Source of the DNA: Alteriqipengyuania bathyomarina_B
GTDB taxonomy: Bacteria > Pseudomonadota > Alphaproteobacteria > Sphingomonadales > Sphingomonadaceae
DNA: 64,000 nucleotides
Direction: 5' to 3'
Assembly: GCF_038594605.1 (NCBI RefSeq)
Contig: NZ_JBCFZM010000003.1
Location: forward strand, 248,001-312,000
Part shown: piece after piece, positions 24,751 through 33,510 of the stretch
Layout of the letters: the number at the start of each line of letters is the position of its first letter
How positions within the stretch are numbered: the first letter of the stretch is position 1
Notes under the pieces: generated by a model
Told to the model about the DNA's origin: nothing
What the model saw: the letters and a program-made list of their open reading frames with translations, nothing else
Databases searched by the model: none
Translations under genes and position numbers: made by a program

Positions 24751-25188
24751 TCACGGCTCGTCCGGGCCCGCGTCCGAACCCGGGGGGCGTCGCTCTTGCC
24801 GGAAGCCGCCGATTCCCTGCCACCAGAGGAACGCGATCACCGAGCCCTTGGTCGGATGGAGCATCGCGATCAGCATGACGACCGCGACGGGCAGGATGAT
24901 CGCTAGCGTGAGCCACGCCGACATGCCGAAACTGCCGATCATAGCGATCACGATCGGCGCCAGCAGATGGCCGACCACGAAGATGCCGATATAGGCGGGA
25001 AAATCGTCGGCCTGCTGGATCGACCAGTCCTGCCCGCAATGCGCGCAGGTATCGACCGGCTTGAGCCATTTGCGGAACAGCGGCGCTTCGCCGCAGCGCG
25101 GGCACGTGCCGCGCACGCCGCGCAGCAGCGCCTCACCCACCGCGGCAGGGAGCTTCGGCTGGGCGTGGGGGTGGGGTGGCTCGACCAT
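24751..25188 (-). CDS. DUF983 membrane protein
   Basis: A protein of 145 residues from the ATG at 25188. The N-terminal zinc ribbon (CPRCGE ... CAHCGQ) is followed by two membrane helices (AYIGIFVVGHLLAPIVIAMI and WLTLAIILPVAVVMLIAML), the standard DUF983 layout. Function unknown in the family; it is widely conserved in alphaproteobacteria. 2 bp from moeB, so co-transcribed. Confidence 0.85.
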   Translation of the reverse strand: MVEPPHPHAQPKLPAAVGEALLRGVRGTCPRCGEAPLFRKWLKPVDTCAHCGQDWSIQQADDFPAYIGIFVVGHLLAPIVIAMIGSFGMSAWLTLAIILPVAVVMLIAMLHPTKGSVIAFLWWQGIGGFRQERRPPGSDAGPDEP

Positions 25189-25297
25189 GGACAAGCCTGT
25201 TGGCAGCCTGTGCACTTCCTGTCGACAGCCCTGTGGAAGGGCCGTCGATAGGCGGTTCGCAAGATGTCGATCGGCTGCGTGCCGGAAGGGGAGGGGC

Positions 25298-26755
25298 TCA
25301 GCTCTCGAGCTGGCGCAGCAGGCTGCGCACGTCGCCATCCATATCGGCATCGCGGGTGCGCAGATCCTCGATCAGCTTGACCGCGTGGATCACCGTCGAG
25401 TGGTCGCGTCCGCCGAACTTGCGCCCGATTTCCGGGTAGCTGCGCGGGGTGAGCACCTTCGAAAGGTACATCGCGACCTGCCTGGGGCGGACCACCGCAC
25501 GCGTGCGACGCTTGCTGCTCATTTCCGAGCGGTCGAGGCGGTAGAACTGGCAGACCGTGCGCTGGATCTCGTCGATCGTGATCCGGCGGCGGTTGGCCGA
25601 GAGGATATCGGTCAGCTGTTCTTCGGCCAGTTGCAGCGAAACCGGCTGGCCGGTCAGCTGGGCATAGGCGATCAGCTTGTTGAGGCCGCCGACCAACTCG
25701 CGCACGTTGCGGGTGATCGTGCGGGCGAGGAAATCGACCACATCGTCGGGCACGCTCAAAGGCGCGAAGCGGGTCAGCTTCGATTCGAGGATCGAGCGGC
25801 GCAGTTCGAGGTCGGCGGGTTGGATGTCGGCGACCAGGCCCATCGAGAGGCGGCTGAGCAGACGCGGTTCGACCGAATCGAGCGCCTGCGGCGCACGGTC
25901 GGCGGCGAAGACCAGTCGCTTGCCCTCCGACAAAAGGTGATCGATCGTATAGAGCAGCTCTTCCTGAGCGCTCGCCTTGCCGATGATGAACTGAAGGTCG
26001 TCCACCAGCAGCAGGTCGAACCCGCGCAGGCGCGTCTTGAACTCGATCATCCGGTTCTGCTTCAGCGCCTGGACGAACTCGACCATGAAGCGCTCCGCCG
26101 AACAGTAGAAGATGCGCGCCCGCGGGTGCTGGCCGAGGAACTGGTGGCCGATAGCATGGAGCAGGTGCGTCTTGCCCTGGCCGGTGGCGGCCTTGATGTA
26201 GAGCGGCGAGAATTGCGGCTTCTCGTTCGCGGCCATACGCTGCGCGGCGTTGCGGGCGAGCACGTTGGCATCGCCGGTGACGAAGGCGGCGAAGGTAAGC
26301 GAGGCGTCGAGGCCGACCGAGCTGAAGCCCGGATCGCCGAAGCCCCCGTCGGGCACCACGCGCAGGTCGGGCCCGTCATTGGCGGGGCGACGCGAATCGC
26401 TCAGCGATATGTCGGCCATGCGCTTGCGGCTCGGGTGAACCTCGATCGCGACGGTCTTGATCTCCGAGCGCATGATTTTCCACGCAAGCGAGAGGCGATC
26501 GGCGAAATGCTTGCGCACCCACTCGGCAGCAAATTCGGAAGGCAGGAACAGCTGGAGCGTGCCGGTGGCGGAGTCGAACTCGCCGAGCTGGACCGGCTTG
26601 ATCCACTGGCTGTGCAACTGATGGCCCAGGTCCTTGCGCAGGCCGGCACTGATATCGTCCCAGTCGGCGGTCAGCGCGACGCGCTCCATATCGTCTTCGC
26701 CGTCGCCCTTGGAGCGCTTGCGCGCGGGGCCCGAGTTGTCCGAAATCCGTGCCAT
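25298..26755 (-). CDS. dnaA: Chromosomal replication initiator DnaA
   Basis: A protein of 485 residues. Domain I is at the N-terminus (WDDISAGLRKDLGHQLHSQW). The AAA+ domain follows with a Walker A variant YIKAATGQGKTHLL, Walker B LLLVDDLQFI, and sensor/arginine-finger segments (LVFAADRAPQALDSVEPRLLSRL). Domain IV holds the DnaA signature RPRQVAMYLSKVLTPRSYPEIGRKFGGRDHSTV. Complete and typical of sphingomonads, including the neighbours rpsT and mutM. Confidence 0.96.
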   Translation of the reverse strand: MARISDNSGPARKRSKGDGEDDMERVALTADWDDISAGLRKDLGHQLHSQWIKPVQLGEFDSATGTLQLFLPSEFAAEWVRKHFADRLSLAWKIMRSEIKTVAIEVHPSRKRMADISLSDSRRPANDGPDLRVVPDGGFGDPGFSSVGLDASLTFAAFVTGDANVLARNAAQRMAANEKPQFSPLYIKAATGQGKTHLLHAIGHQFLGQHPRARIFYCSAERFMVEFVQALKQNRMIEFKTRLRGFDLLLVDDLQFIIGKASAQEELLYTIDHLLSEGKRLVFAADRAPQALDSVEPRLLSRLSMGLVADIQPADLELRRSILESKLTRFAPLSVPDDVVDFLARTITRNVRELVGGLNKLIAYAQLTGQPVSLQLAEEQLTDILSANRRRITIDEIQRTVCQFYRLDRSEMSSKRRTRAVVRPRQVAMYLSKVLTPRSYPEIGRKFGGRDHSTVIHAVKLIEDLRTRDADMDGDVRSLLRQLES

Positions 26756-27195
26756 AACCTGCTACTAAACCTCCGTTTCCGGAAGCGCCTATCGCCCCCG
26801 GATTTCGTCACCGCATAACCGATGCATACAGCCTGCCCGTTGCCGCAATCGCATGATTTGCGAGCGGATCTGTACGGGCCCTGGTGGCCATCTGCCTTGT
26901 AGCGCCGGGAGAGTCCCCTTCCCGCCGATGCAGTTAATAAGCAGGTCGGAGGGGGGAGTCGCAAGGGCGAAATCGTCGCATAACTGAAATAAAGCGGATT
27001 GACATGCGGTTACTGGCGGAGCGTCGTTTAACTAGTTGTAAACGTTAAATTTCGTCTGCGCGCAGACCTCGAATCGGCAGACTTCCTTGGCCGAATCATT
27101 GCTGCCCTGCGGCAGACGTACGACAACAACGCAAAAGGGCCGCCGCACGCAGCGACGACCCCGGAATTGCACTCAATTTCGTTGTTGGGAAGAGG
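26756..27195. other. Long intergenic region between rpsT and dnaA
   Basis: 440 bases without a gene. The only clear structure is the rpsT terminator at 27133-27161. The middle is AT-rich (around 26930-27060, with AACTAGTTGTAAACGTTAAAT). The dnaA promoter should lie in the right half of this stretch. I found no TTATCCACA-type DnaA boxes, so this is probably not oriC. Confidence 0.6.
27133..27161 (-). terminator. rpsT terminator
   Basis: Read leftward: GGGTCGTCGC, loop TGCGT, GCGGCGGCCC, then TTTT. A 10-bp stem with two G-T pairs, 35 bp after the rpsT stop. Confidence 0.85.
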
Positions 27196-27456
27196 CTAGA
27201 GAGCCGAAACGCGCTTGGAAAGGCGCGACATCTTCCGCGAGGCGGTGTTCTTGTGGAGAACTCCGCGGGCCACGCCGCGAGCCAGTTCGGGCTGCGCCGC
27301 GCGAAGCGCGTTCTGCGCAGTTTCCTTGTCGCCGCCTTCGATCGCCGCCTCGACCTTCTTCACGAAGGTACGGATGCGGCTCATGCGCGAACCGTTGATT
27401 TCGGCGCGGCGCGCGTTGCGACGGATGCGTTTGCGGGCTTGCGGCGTATTGGCCAT
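27196..27456 (-). CDS. rpsT: 30S ribosomal protein S20
   Basis: A protein of 86 residues from the ATG at 27456 (MANTPQARKRIRRNARRAEI). It is the basic all-helical S20 protein that binds 16S rRNA early in 30S assembly. An upstream in-frame ATG at 27546 is not used, as the S20 start is universal. Followed by a strong terminator. Confidence 0.96.
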   Translation of the reverse strand: MANTPQARKRIRRNARRAEINGSRMSRIRTFVKKVEAAIEGGDKETAQNALRAAQPELARGVARGVLHKNTASRKMSRLSKRVSAL

Positions 27457-27603
27457 GGTCGTCCTTGTTTCGTGCCGCGAGTGGCGCGGCCGTGAGTGTC
27501 TCTGGTCAAATCGGGAGCGGCGATTGCTCGCCGGAAGGCGCGGCACATAAGGTCCAAGCGCGGCCTCGTCAAGGATTTCCGGGGAAGCGGGCTCGCCTCG
27601 TGC

Positions 27604-28419
27604 TTACCTTTGGCACCTTGGACAATACCATGTGCTGCGTCCACCCTGTTCGAATCTGACGATATGCCCGCCATCCTCGCGGTGGCACGGCTCACCGGTG
27701 CGGCCATAGGCGTGAAAGCGGGTCGCGAAGTAGCCCAGCTCTCCGTCGGGCCGGGCATAGTCGCGCAGGCTCGAACCGCCGTCGCGAATCGATTGCTCCA
27801 GAACCTCGCGAATCGCCACGACCAGCCGTTCGAGCGCGGCGAGGGAAATCCGGCTGCCGGCGCGCTTGGGGCTGATAGCTGCGCGCCACAGCGCCTCGCA
27901 CACGTAGATATTGCCGAGGCCGGCGATGATTCGCTGGTCGAGCAGCAGCAGCTTGATCGCCTGCTTGCGCCCAGCGAGCGCGGTCTTGAGGTGCTGCGCC
28001 GTCAGCGCTGGGCCGAGCGGTTCGGGGCCCATACTCACGAAGCTGGGCCAGGTCTCGAGCTGCGCGGTGTCGACGATATCGACCCAGCCGAATCGGCGCG
28101 GGTCGTTGAGTGCGAAGCGATTCGATTCGGTCTCGATCAGCAGGTGATCGTGCTTGTCGGGCGTGTCGGGGTCGATCCGCCAGCGTCCGCTCATGCCGAG
28201 ATGGAAGATCAGCGTCTGATCGCGGCTCGTGTGGATCAGCCCGAACTTGGCACGGCGCGCCAGGCCGGTAACCCGCGCGCCGACCAGCGCCTGCCCCAGA
28301 CCTTCGGGAAAGGGGCGGCGCATATCGGGCCGCGCGGTGCGGACCGAGGTAATCACGCGATCCTGAAGATGCAGGGCGAGTCCGCGCACGGTGGTCTCGA
28401 CCTCGGGTAATTCGGGCAT
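27604..28419 (-). CDS. mutM: Formamidopyrimidine-DNA glycosylase
   Basis: A protein of 271 residues beginning PELPEVET (catalytic Pro and Glu after Met removal). The helix-two-turn-helix motif is GLGNIYVCEALW, and the C-terminal zinc finger is CHREDGGHIVRFEQGGR-STWYCPRC. It removes 8-oxoguanine and ring-opened purines and nicks the strand. Divergent from ubiE, 56 bp between starts. Confidence 0.95.
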   Translation of the reverse strand: MPELPEVETTVRGLALHLQDRVITSVRTARPDMRRPFPEGLGQALVGARVTGLARRAKFGLIHTSRDQTLIFHLGMSGRWRIDPDTPDKHDHLLIETESNRFALNDPRRFGWVDIVDTAQLETWPSFVSMGPEPLGPALTAQHLKTALAGRKQAIKLLLLDQRIIAGLGNIYVCEALWRAAISPKRAGSRISLAALERLVVAIREVLEQSIRDGGSSLRDYARPDGELGYFATRFHAYGRTGEPCHREDGGHIVRFEQGGRSTWYCPRCQR

Positions 28420-28475
28420 GTATCTGCGGCTATCAGCCTTTGCGCCTCCGGCAAATCCTCCTAAGGCCCAAACTC

Positions 28476-29231
28476 ATGAGCGATGCTGTCCAGAAGCCTT
28501 CCGGCGAAACCGTTTCCTTCGGCTACGAAGATGTTGCCCCGACCGAGAAAACCGCGCGCGTCGGTGCCGTATTCTCCAACGTCGCGGCGAAGTACGACAT
28601 CATGAACGATGCGATGTCGGGCGGGATGCACCGGCTGTGGAAGGACCGCTTCGTGCGCCGGGTCAAGCCGCAGCCGGGCGAGGCGATTCTCGACATGGCG
28701 GGCGGCACCGGCGACATCGCGTTCCGCATGGCGGCGGCGGGCGCGGACGTGATCGTGTCCGACATCAACCAGGACATGCTCGACGTGGGCGTCGAGCGGG
28801 CGATGGAACGCGGGATCGATGGCCTCGTCTGGTCGTGCCAGAACGCCGAGGAATTGACCTTCTCCGACCGGCAGTTCGATGCCTACACGATCGTGTTCGG
28901 CATCCGTAACGTGACCCATATCGACAAGGCGCTGGCCGAGGCGCACCGCGTGCTCAAACATGGCGGCCGGTTTTATTGCATGGAGTTCTCCAGCACGGAC
29001 TGGCCCGGCTTCAAGGAGGTTTACGACCTCTACTCGCACCGGCTGATGCCGCTGATGGGCAAGCTGATCGCCGACGACGAGGAGAGCTATCGCTACCTCG
29101 CCGAATCGATCCGCCGTTTCCCGCGGCCGCCCGAGTTCGAGGCGATGATCCAGGCGGCGGGCTTCGCGCAGACCCGGGTCGAGACGATCCTTGGCGGAGC
29201 GGTGAACATTCATTCCGGCTGGAAAATCTGA
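28476..29231 (+). CDS. ubiE: Ubiquinone/menaquinone C-methyltransferase
   Basis: A protein of 251 residues from the ATG at 28476. The SAM-binding motif is ILDMAGGTGDIAFRM, with the ubiE signatures YDIMNDAMSGGMHRLWKD and RFYCMEFS. It methylates carbon 2 of the ubiquinone ring (and demethylmenaquinone where present). First gene of a four-gene rightward group with ubiB, coaBC and dut. Confidence 0.95.
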   Translation: MSDAVQKPSGETVSFGYEDVAPTEKTARVGAVFSNVAAKYDIMNDAMSGGMHRLWKDRFVRRVKPQPGEAILDMAGGTGDIAFRMAAAGADVIVSDINQDMLDVGVERAMERGIDGLVWSCQNAEELTFSDRQFDAYTIVFGIRNVTHIDKALAEAHRVLKHGGRFYCMEFSSTDWPGFKEVYDLYSHRLMPLMGKLIADDEESYRYLAESIRRFPRPPEFEAMIQAAGFAQTRVETILGGAVNIHSGWKI

Positions 29232-29235
29232 TCCG

Positions 29236-30807
29236 GTGACACGTCCGGCGACCCATATCTGGCGCCTCCTCAAGTGGGGGCGGACCGCCGCGCGGCACGG
29301 CGCGCTGCGCGGGATCGAGAACGACCCGAACGCGCCCGCGCCGGTCAAGTCGCTGCTGCGCGTGGCGCGGTTCGGCACGCGGCAGCCGGAGACGCCCGAC
29401 TATGCGGGCGCGTTTCGCGCGATCGGCCCGGCGGCGATCAAGCTAGGCCAGTCGCTCGCCACCCGGCCCGACCTCGTCGGGGACGAGGCGGCGATCAATC
29501 TCCTCAGCCTGCAGGACAACCTGCCGCCGGTGCCGTTCGAGAAGCTGCGCCCGGTGGTCGAATCCACCTTCGTCCAGCCGCTGGGCGAGCTGTTCCGTGA
29601 AATCGACCCCGAGCCTGTGGGCGCGGCCTCCATCGCGCAGGTGCACCGGGCGGTGACAACGGACGGGCGCCAGGTCGCGGTCAAGATGCTGCGCCCGGGC
29701 ATCCGCGAACAGTTCGCGCGCGACATCGCGACCTACGAATGGGCCGCCGCGCATGTCGAGGCGATGGGAGGGGAGGCCGCGCGGCTGCGCCCTTCGCTGA
29801 CCATCGCCAACTTCAAGCGGTGGACCAATTCCGAGCTGGACCTGCGGCGCGAGGCCGCCTCTGCCAGCGAACTGGCCGAGGCGATGAAGGGCTTTGCGGG
29901 CTATCGCATCCCGGCAGTCGACTGGGATCGCACCAATGGCCGCGTGATGACGATCGAGTGGATCGACGGCATCAAGATGAGCGACCGCGAAGGGCTGGTC
30001 GCCGCCGGGCACGACCTTGAGCAGCTGGCCGAGCGGCTGGTGCTCGCCTTTCTCACCCAGGCGATCACCTTCGGCTATTTCCATGCCGACATGCACCAGG
30101 GGAACCTGTTCGTTGAAGGCGACGGCACCATCGCGGCGATCGATTTCGGGATCATGGGCCGGATCGACCGGCGCGCGCGGCAATGGCTCGCCGAGATCCT
30201 CTACGGGTTGACCACGGGCAATTATCGCCGCGTCGCTGAAATCCATTTCGAAGCGCAATATGTGCCCAGCCACCATTCGGTGGGCGAGTTCGCCACGGCG
30301 CTGCGCGCGGTGGGCGAGCCGATGCGCGGCAAGCCGGTCAGCGAGCTGTCGGTCGGCCAGATGCTCGACGGGCTGTTCGCGATCACGCGCGATTTCGACA
30401 TGCAGACCCAGCCGCACCTGCTGCTGCTGCAAAAGACGATGGTGATGGTCGAAGGCATCGCCACCCAGCTCAATCCCAAGATCAACATGTGGGATGTCTC
30501 CGCGCCCTTCGTGCGCAACTGGATTCGCGATGAGCTGGGGCCGGAGGCTGCGATTGCCGACCGGCTGCGCGAGGATTTCGACACGCTCCAGCGGATACCG
30601 GCGCTCGTCCGTCGGCTCGAGGAGAAATACCCGCCCAAGGGCGGCGCTCCGGAGCCCGCGCCACTGCCCGAGATCGAGCTGATGTGGGAGCGCAAGGAAC
30701 GCGCGGCGGCGAGCCGCGAAGGGCCCGGCTGGTTCGGGCAGGCTGCCCTGGTGCTGGGCGGGGCGGGGATCATGGCCGCGCTGTTCGCGGCGGGAGTGAT
30801 CGGCTAA
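29236..30807 (+). CDS. ubiB: Ubiquinone biosynthesis kinase-like protein UbiB
   Basis: A protein of 523 residues from a GTG 4 bp after ubiE. The ABC1/ADCK signature KxGQ is in AAIKLGQSLATRPDLV, the Ala-rich loop in VGAASIAQVHRA, the Lys in VAVKMLRPG, and the metal-binding FHADMHQGNLF and IDFGIMGR follow. The C-terminal hydrophobic helix (ALVLGGAGIMAALFAAGVI) anchors it to the membrane. It supports ubiquinone synthesis, probably as an ATPase. The stop overlaps the coaBC start (TAATG). Confidence 0.94.
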   Translation: MTRPATHIWRLLKWGRTAARHGALRGIENDPNAPAPVKSLLRVARFGTRQPETPDYAGAFRAIGPAAIKLGQSLATRPDLVGDEAAINLLSLQDNLPPVPFEKLRPVVESTFVQPLGELFREIDPEPVGAASIAQVHRAVTTDGRQVAVKMLRPGIREQFARDIATYEWAAAHVEAMGGEAARLRPSLTIANFKRWTNSELDLRREAASASELAEAMKGFAGYRIPAVDWDRTNGRVMTIEWIDGIKMSDREGLVAAGHDLEQLAERLVLAFLTQAITFGYFHADMHQGNLFVEGDGTIAAIDFGIMGRIDRRARQWLAEILYGLTTGNYRRVAEIHFEAQYVPSHHSVGEFATALRAVGEPMRGKPVSELSVGQMLDGLFAITRDFDMQTQPHLLLLQKTMVMVEGIATQLNPKINMWDVSAPFVRNWIRDELGPEAAIADRLREDFDTLQRIPALVRRLEEKYPPKGGAPEPAPLPEIELMWERKERAAASREGPGWFGQAALVLGGAGIMAALFAAGVIG

Positions 30808-32234
30808 TGGCGGGGCCGGGCGGCATCAAGGTGCTGCTGGTGATCGGCGGCGGGATCGCGGCCTACAAGTCGTGCGAGCTGGTCCGCCTGATCCGCAGGA
30901 ATGGCGGCGAAGTTACCTGCGTGCTGACCGATGGAGGCGCGCAGTTCGTCACCCCGATGACGCTCGCAGCGCTCTCCGAAAACCCCGTTCACACGACGCT
31001 TTGGGACCTCAGGAACGAAGTCGAGATGGGTCACATCCAGCTCAGCCGCGAGGCGGATTTGGTGGTGGTGTGCCCCGCAACCGCGAACATGCTCGCCAAG
31101 ATGGCGGCGGGGATTGCGGACGATCTGGCGACCACGCTGCTGCTCGCGACCGACAAGCCGGTGATGGCGGTGCCCGCGATGAACGTGCGCATGTGGCAGC
31201 ACGATGCCGTGCAGGCGAATGTCGCGACGTTGCGCGCGCGCGGCATCGCGGTGATCGACCCGGACGAAGGCGCCATGGCCTGCGGCGAATACGGGCCGGG
31301 CCGCCTGCCCGAACCCGCAGCGATCTGGGGCGCGATTGCGGACTGGGCCGCAGGCGGCGAGCCGCAGGTCGCTTCTCCGTCAGCTGAGGCTGCTCGCGAG
31401 GACGCGCATGGCGGGCTGGGCGGTCTTATTGCGTCGTTGATCCCGCGCGGAAAGACAAAGTCCGCGCCCGCCGAAGGCCCGCTGCTGGCAGGGAAGGGCG
31501 CTGCCACCGCATCGATGCCCGAACTGACCGAAAGCGCGCCCGGCTTCGCCTTCCGGTTCGAAGGCACGCCGCTCGCAGGAAAACATGTGCTCGTCACCGC
31601 TGGGCCGACGCACGAGCCGATCGACCCGGTCCGCTACATCGCCAACCGGTCGAGCGGGAAGCAGGGCTTTGCCATCGCCGCGGCGGCTGCCGCTGCGGGT
31701 GCTCGAGTGACGCTGGTCGCCGGGCCGGTCACGCTCGCCACGCCTCCCGGCGTTACGCGCGTCGACGTGCAGACCGCGCGCGAGATGGCCGATGCGGTGC
31801 GCGAGTCGCTGCCCGCCGATGTCGCGGTGATGACGGCTGCCGTGGCGGACTGGCGAGCGGCCGATATGCGCGACCAGAAGATGAAGAAACGCTCCTCCGC
31901 ACCGCCCGCACTGCGGCTGGAGGAGAACCCCGATATCCTCGCCACTCTCGGCACCTCGGACCGGCGGCCCGCGCTACTCATCGGCTTCGCAGCCGAGACC
32001 GAAGATGTGGTCGAGCATGCGAAGGCCAAGCGGGAGCGCAAGCGGGCCGACTGGATCGTCGCGAACGATGTGTCAGGCGGCGTCGGACAAAGCGTCATGG
32101 GCGGTGCCGACAACCGCGTGCATCTCGTGATGCAGGATGGTGTCGAGGATTGGCCCGAAATGCCCAAGGAAGAGGTGGCGATGAAACTGGTCGAGCGGAT
32201 CGCGGTCGAGATGGAGACGACCAATGGCGTATGA
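30807..32234 (+). CDS. coaBC: Bifunctional PPC synthetase / decarboxylase
   Basis: A protein of 475 residues. The N-terminal flavin decarboxylase (CoaC) has GGGIAAYKSCELVRLI, HIQLSREADL with the active His, and the PAMNVRMW motif. A variable linker (about 195-250) is rich in Ala/Pro. The C-terminal synthetase (CoaB) has TAGPTHEPIDPVRYIANRSSGKQG and ADWIVANDV. It makes 4'-phosphopantetheine from phosphopantothenate and cysteine for coenzyme A. The start ATG overlaps the ubiB stop. Confidence 0.95.
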   Translation: MAGPGGIKVLLVIGGGIAAYKSCELVRLIRRNGGEVTCVLTDGGAQFVTPMTLAALSENPVHTTLWDLRNEVEMGHIQLSREADLVVVCPATANMLAKMAAGIADDLATTLLLATDKPVMAVPAMNVRMWQHDAVQANVATLRARGIAVIDPDEGAMACGEYGPGRLPEPAAIWGAIADWAAGGEPQVASPSAEAAREDAHGGLGGLIASLIPRGKTKSAPAEGPLLAGKGAATASMPELTESAPGFAFRFEGTPLAGKHVLVTAGPTHEPIDPVRYIANRSSGKQGFAIAAAAAAAGARVTLVAGPVTLATPPGVTRVDVQTAREMADAVRESLPADVAVMTAAVADWRAADMRDQKMKKRSSAPPALRLEENPDILATLGTSDRRPALLIGFAAETEDVVEHAKAKRERKRADWIVANDVSGGVGQSVMGGADNRVHLVMQDGVEDWPEMPKEEVAMKLVERIAVEMETTNGV

Positions 32235-32682
32235 TGTCGGCGTCCGGATCAAGCGTCTGCCCCATGGCGAGAGGCTGCCTTTGCCCGCCTACGCGACCGA
32301 TGGCGCAGCAGGCATGGATGTGTGCGCGGCGGAGGATGTGGAGCTCGCCGCTGGCGCGCGCCATGCGGTCGCCACGGGATTCGCGGTGGCGATTCCCGAT
32401 GGCTATGAAATTCAGGTCCGGCCCCGCTCGGGTCTCGCCTTCAAGCACGGCATTTCCGTGCCCAATGCACCGGGCACGATCGATTCGGACTATCGTGGCG
32501 AGCTCAAGGTGCTGCTGATCAACCATGGGCAGGATAGCTTTTCGATCCAGCGCGGCGACCGCGTGGCGCAGTTAGTGCTCGCCCCCGTTACCCGGGCGGC
32601 CTTTACCGAGGTCGACGATCTGGACGAGACCGAACGCGGGGCGGGGGGCTTCGGTTCGACGGGCGGACACGCAAAGCTCTGA
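32224..32682 (+). CDS. dut: dUTP pyrophosphatase
   Basis: A protein of 152 residues, trimeric dUTPase type. All five motifs are visible: AAGMDVCAAED, RPRSGLAFKHG, PGTIDSDYRGELKVLLIN (catalytic Asp), RGDRVAQLV, and the glycine-rich ERGAGGFGSTGG. It keeps uracil out of DNA and supplies dUMP. It overlaps coaBC by 11 bases. Confidence 0.96.
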   Translation: MAYDVGVRIKRLPHGERLPLPAYATDGAAGMDVCAAEDVELAAGARHAVATGFAVAIPDGYEIQVRPRSGLAFKHGISVPNAPGTIDSDYRGELKVLLINHGQDSFSIQRGDRVAQLVLAPVTRAAFTEVDDLDETERGAGGFGSTGGHAKL

Positions 32683-32688
32683 TACAAA

Positions 32689-32714
32689 AAAGGCGGACCG
32701 TATGGCCCGCCTTT
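32689..32714. terminator. Bidirectional terminator after dut
   Basis: AAAGGCGG and CCGCCTTT form an 8-bp stem over a 10-base loop. It is flanked by A runs on the left and T on the right, so it can end both dut and the convergent lipoprotein gene. Confidence 0.85.
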
Positions 32715-32739
32715 CCTTGTTCCGGTTTGATTTCCGCGC

Positions 32740-33378
32740 CTACCGCTCTTCCGGCTTGATCGAAATGCGCACGGTTTCGCCCGAATTGCCGGGGAAGTCG
32801 GTGAACATCGCGTCGACGAGGTTCGGCACCAGATATTGCAGCCGGTTGCTTGGCGATACCGCACTTGCCGTGCCTTCGAACAGGCGCTCTCCGGTCACGC
32901 GGTTGTCGATGTCGACTTCGATCTCGCTGGTGTAGACCGTGTAGCTGCGCACGTCGTTGTCGTGGAACCACGGGTCGTAGAAGCCATAGCCCCAGTATCC
33001 GCGCGAGCGGAACGGGCGATAGCGATACCACGGATCGTAGAAGGGATCGCGGAAGGAACTGCTCGTTGAACGAACGCGCTCGCGGCCGTTATCGACTTCA
33101 TAGTCGAAACGCACGATCAGGTCGGCGGTTTCGGGATTGCCGCGCACGTAACCGAGCTGGCTCAATTCCTGGCTGACGAGATCGGCGTACTGGCCGAACT
33201 CGATACCACCGGCGAGCGAGGCGTCGTCCGCGACAATCGCGAAGCTCTGCCCCTGCGGGGCGGGAAGTTGCGCCTGGAAGCGCGAAACATCGGCCTGGAA
33301 GCCGGTCGCACAGGCCGTGAGGCTGCCGCCGAGCAATCCGAGTACGCCGAGCGCGGCGAGGAATCTTGGTCGTTTCAT
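32740..33378 (-). CDS. DUF4136 lipoprotein
   Basis: A protein of 212 residues from the ATG at 33378. The lipobox is LTAC (Cys at about residue 23). The mature domain matches DUF4136: QSFAIVADDASLAGGIEFGQYADLV, ADLIVRFDYEVDNG, a Tyr/Phe/Trp-rich loop (DPFYDPWYRYRPF), and IDNRVTGERLFEGTA. Such lipoproteins face the periplasm; their job is unknown. Confidence 0.8.
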   Translation of the reverse strand: MKRPRFLAALGVLGLLGGSLTACATGFQADVSRFQAQLPAPQGQSFAIVADDASLAGGIEFGQYADLVSQELSQLGYVRGNPETADLIVRFDYEVDNGRERVRSTSSSFRDPFYDPWYRYRPFRSRGYWGYGFYDPWFHDNDVRSYTVYTSEIEVDIDNRVTGERLFEGTASAVSPSNRLQYLVPNLVDAMFTDFPGNSGETVRISIKPEER

Positions 33379-33510
33379 AGGTCGGGCCCCTTGTTGCGGG
33401 CTCGCCACAGAGGGCGAGGCCCTGCCAATCGTGTTCAAAGGATTACGAAGGTCATCATGAACCTTGCTTTAACCCCTTGAAGCTTCTGTGGTTTCTCGAA
33501 TTGCGCAATG

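Noticed and set aside
26999..27022. TTGACA motif in the rpsT-dnaA gap as a plus-strand promoter
   Set aside because: No matching -10 element 16-18 bp later and no plus-strand gene follows.
26756..27195. Possible replication origin beside dnaA
   Set aside because: No DnaA-box clusters were found, and in alphaproteobacteria the origin is commonly not next to dnaA.
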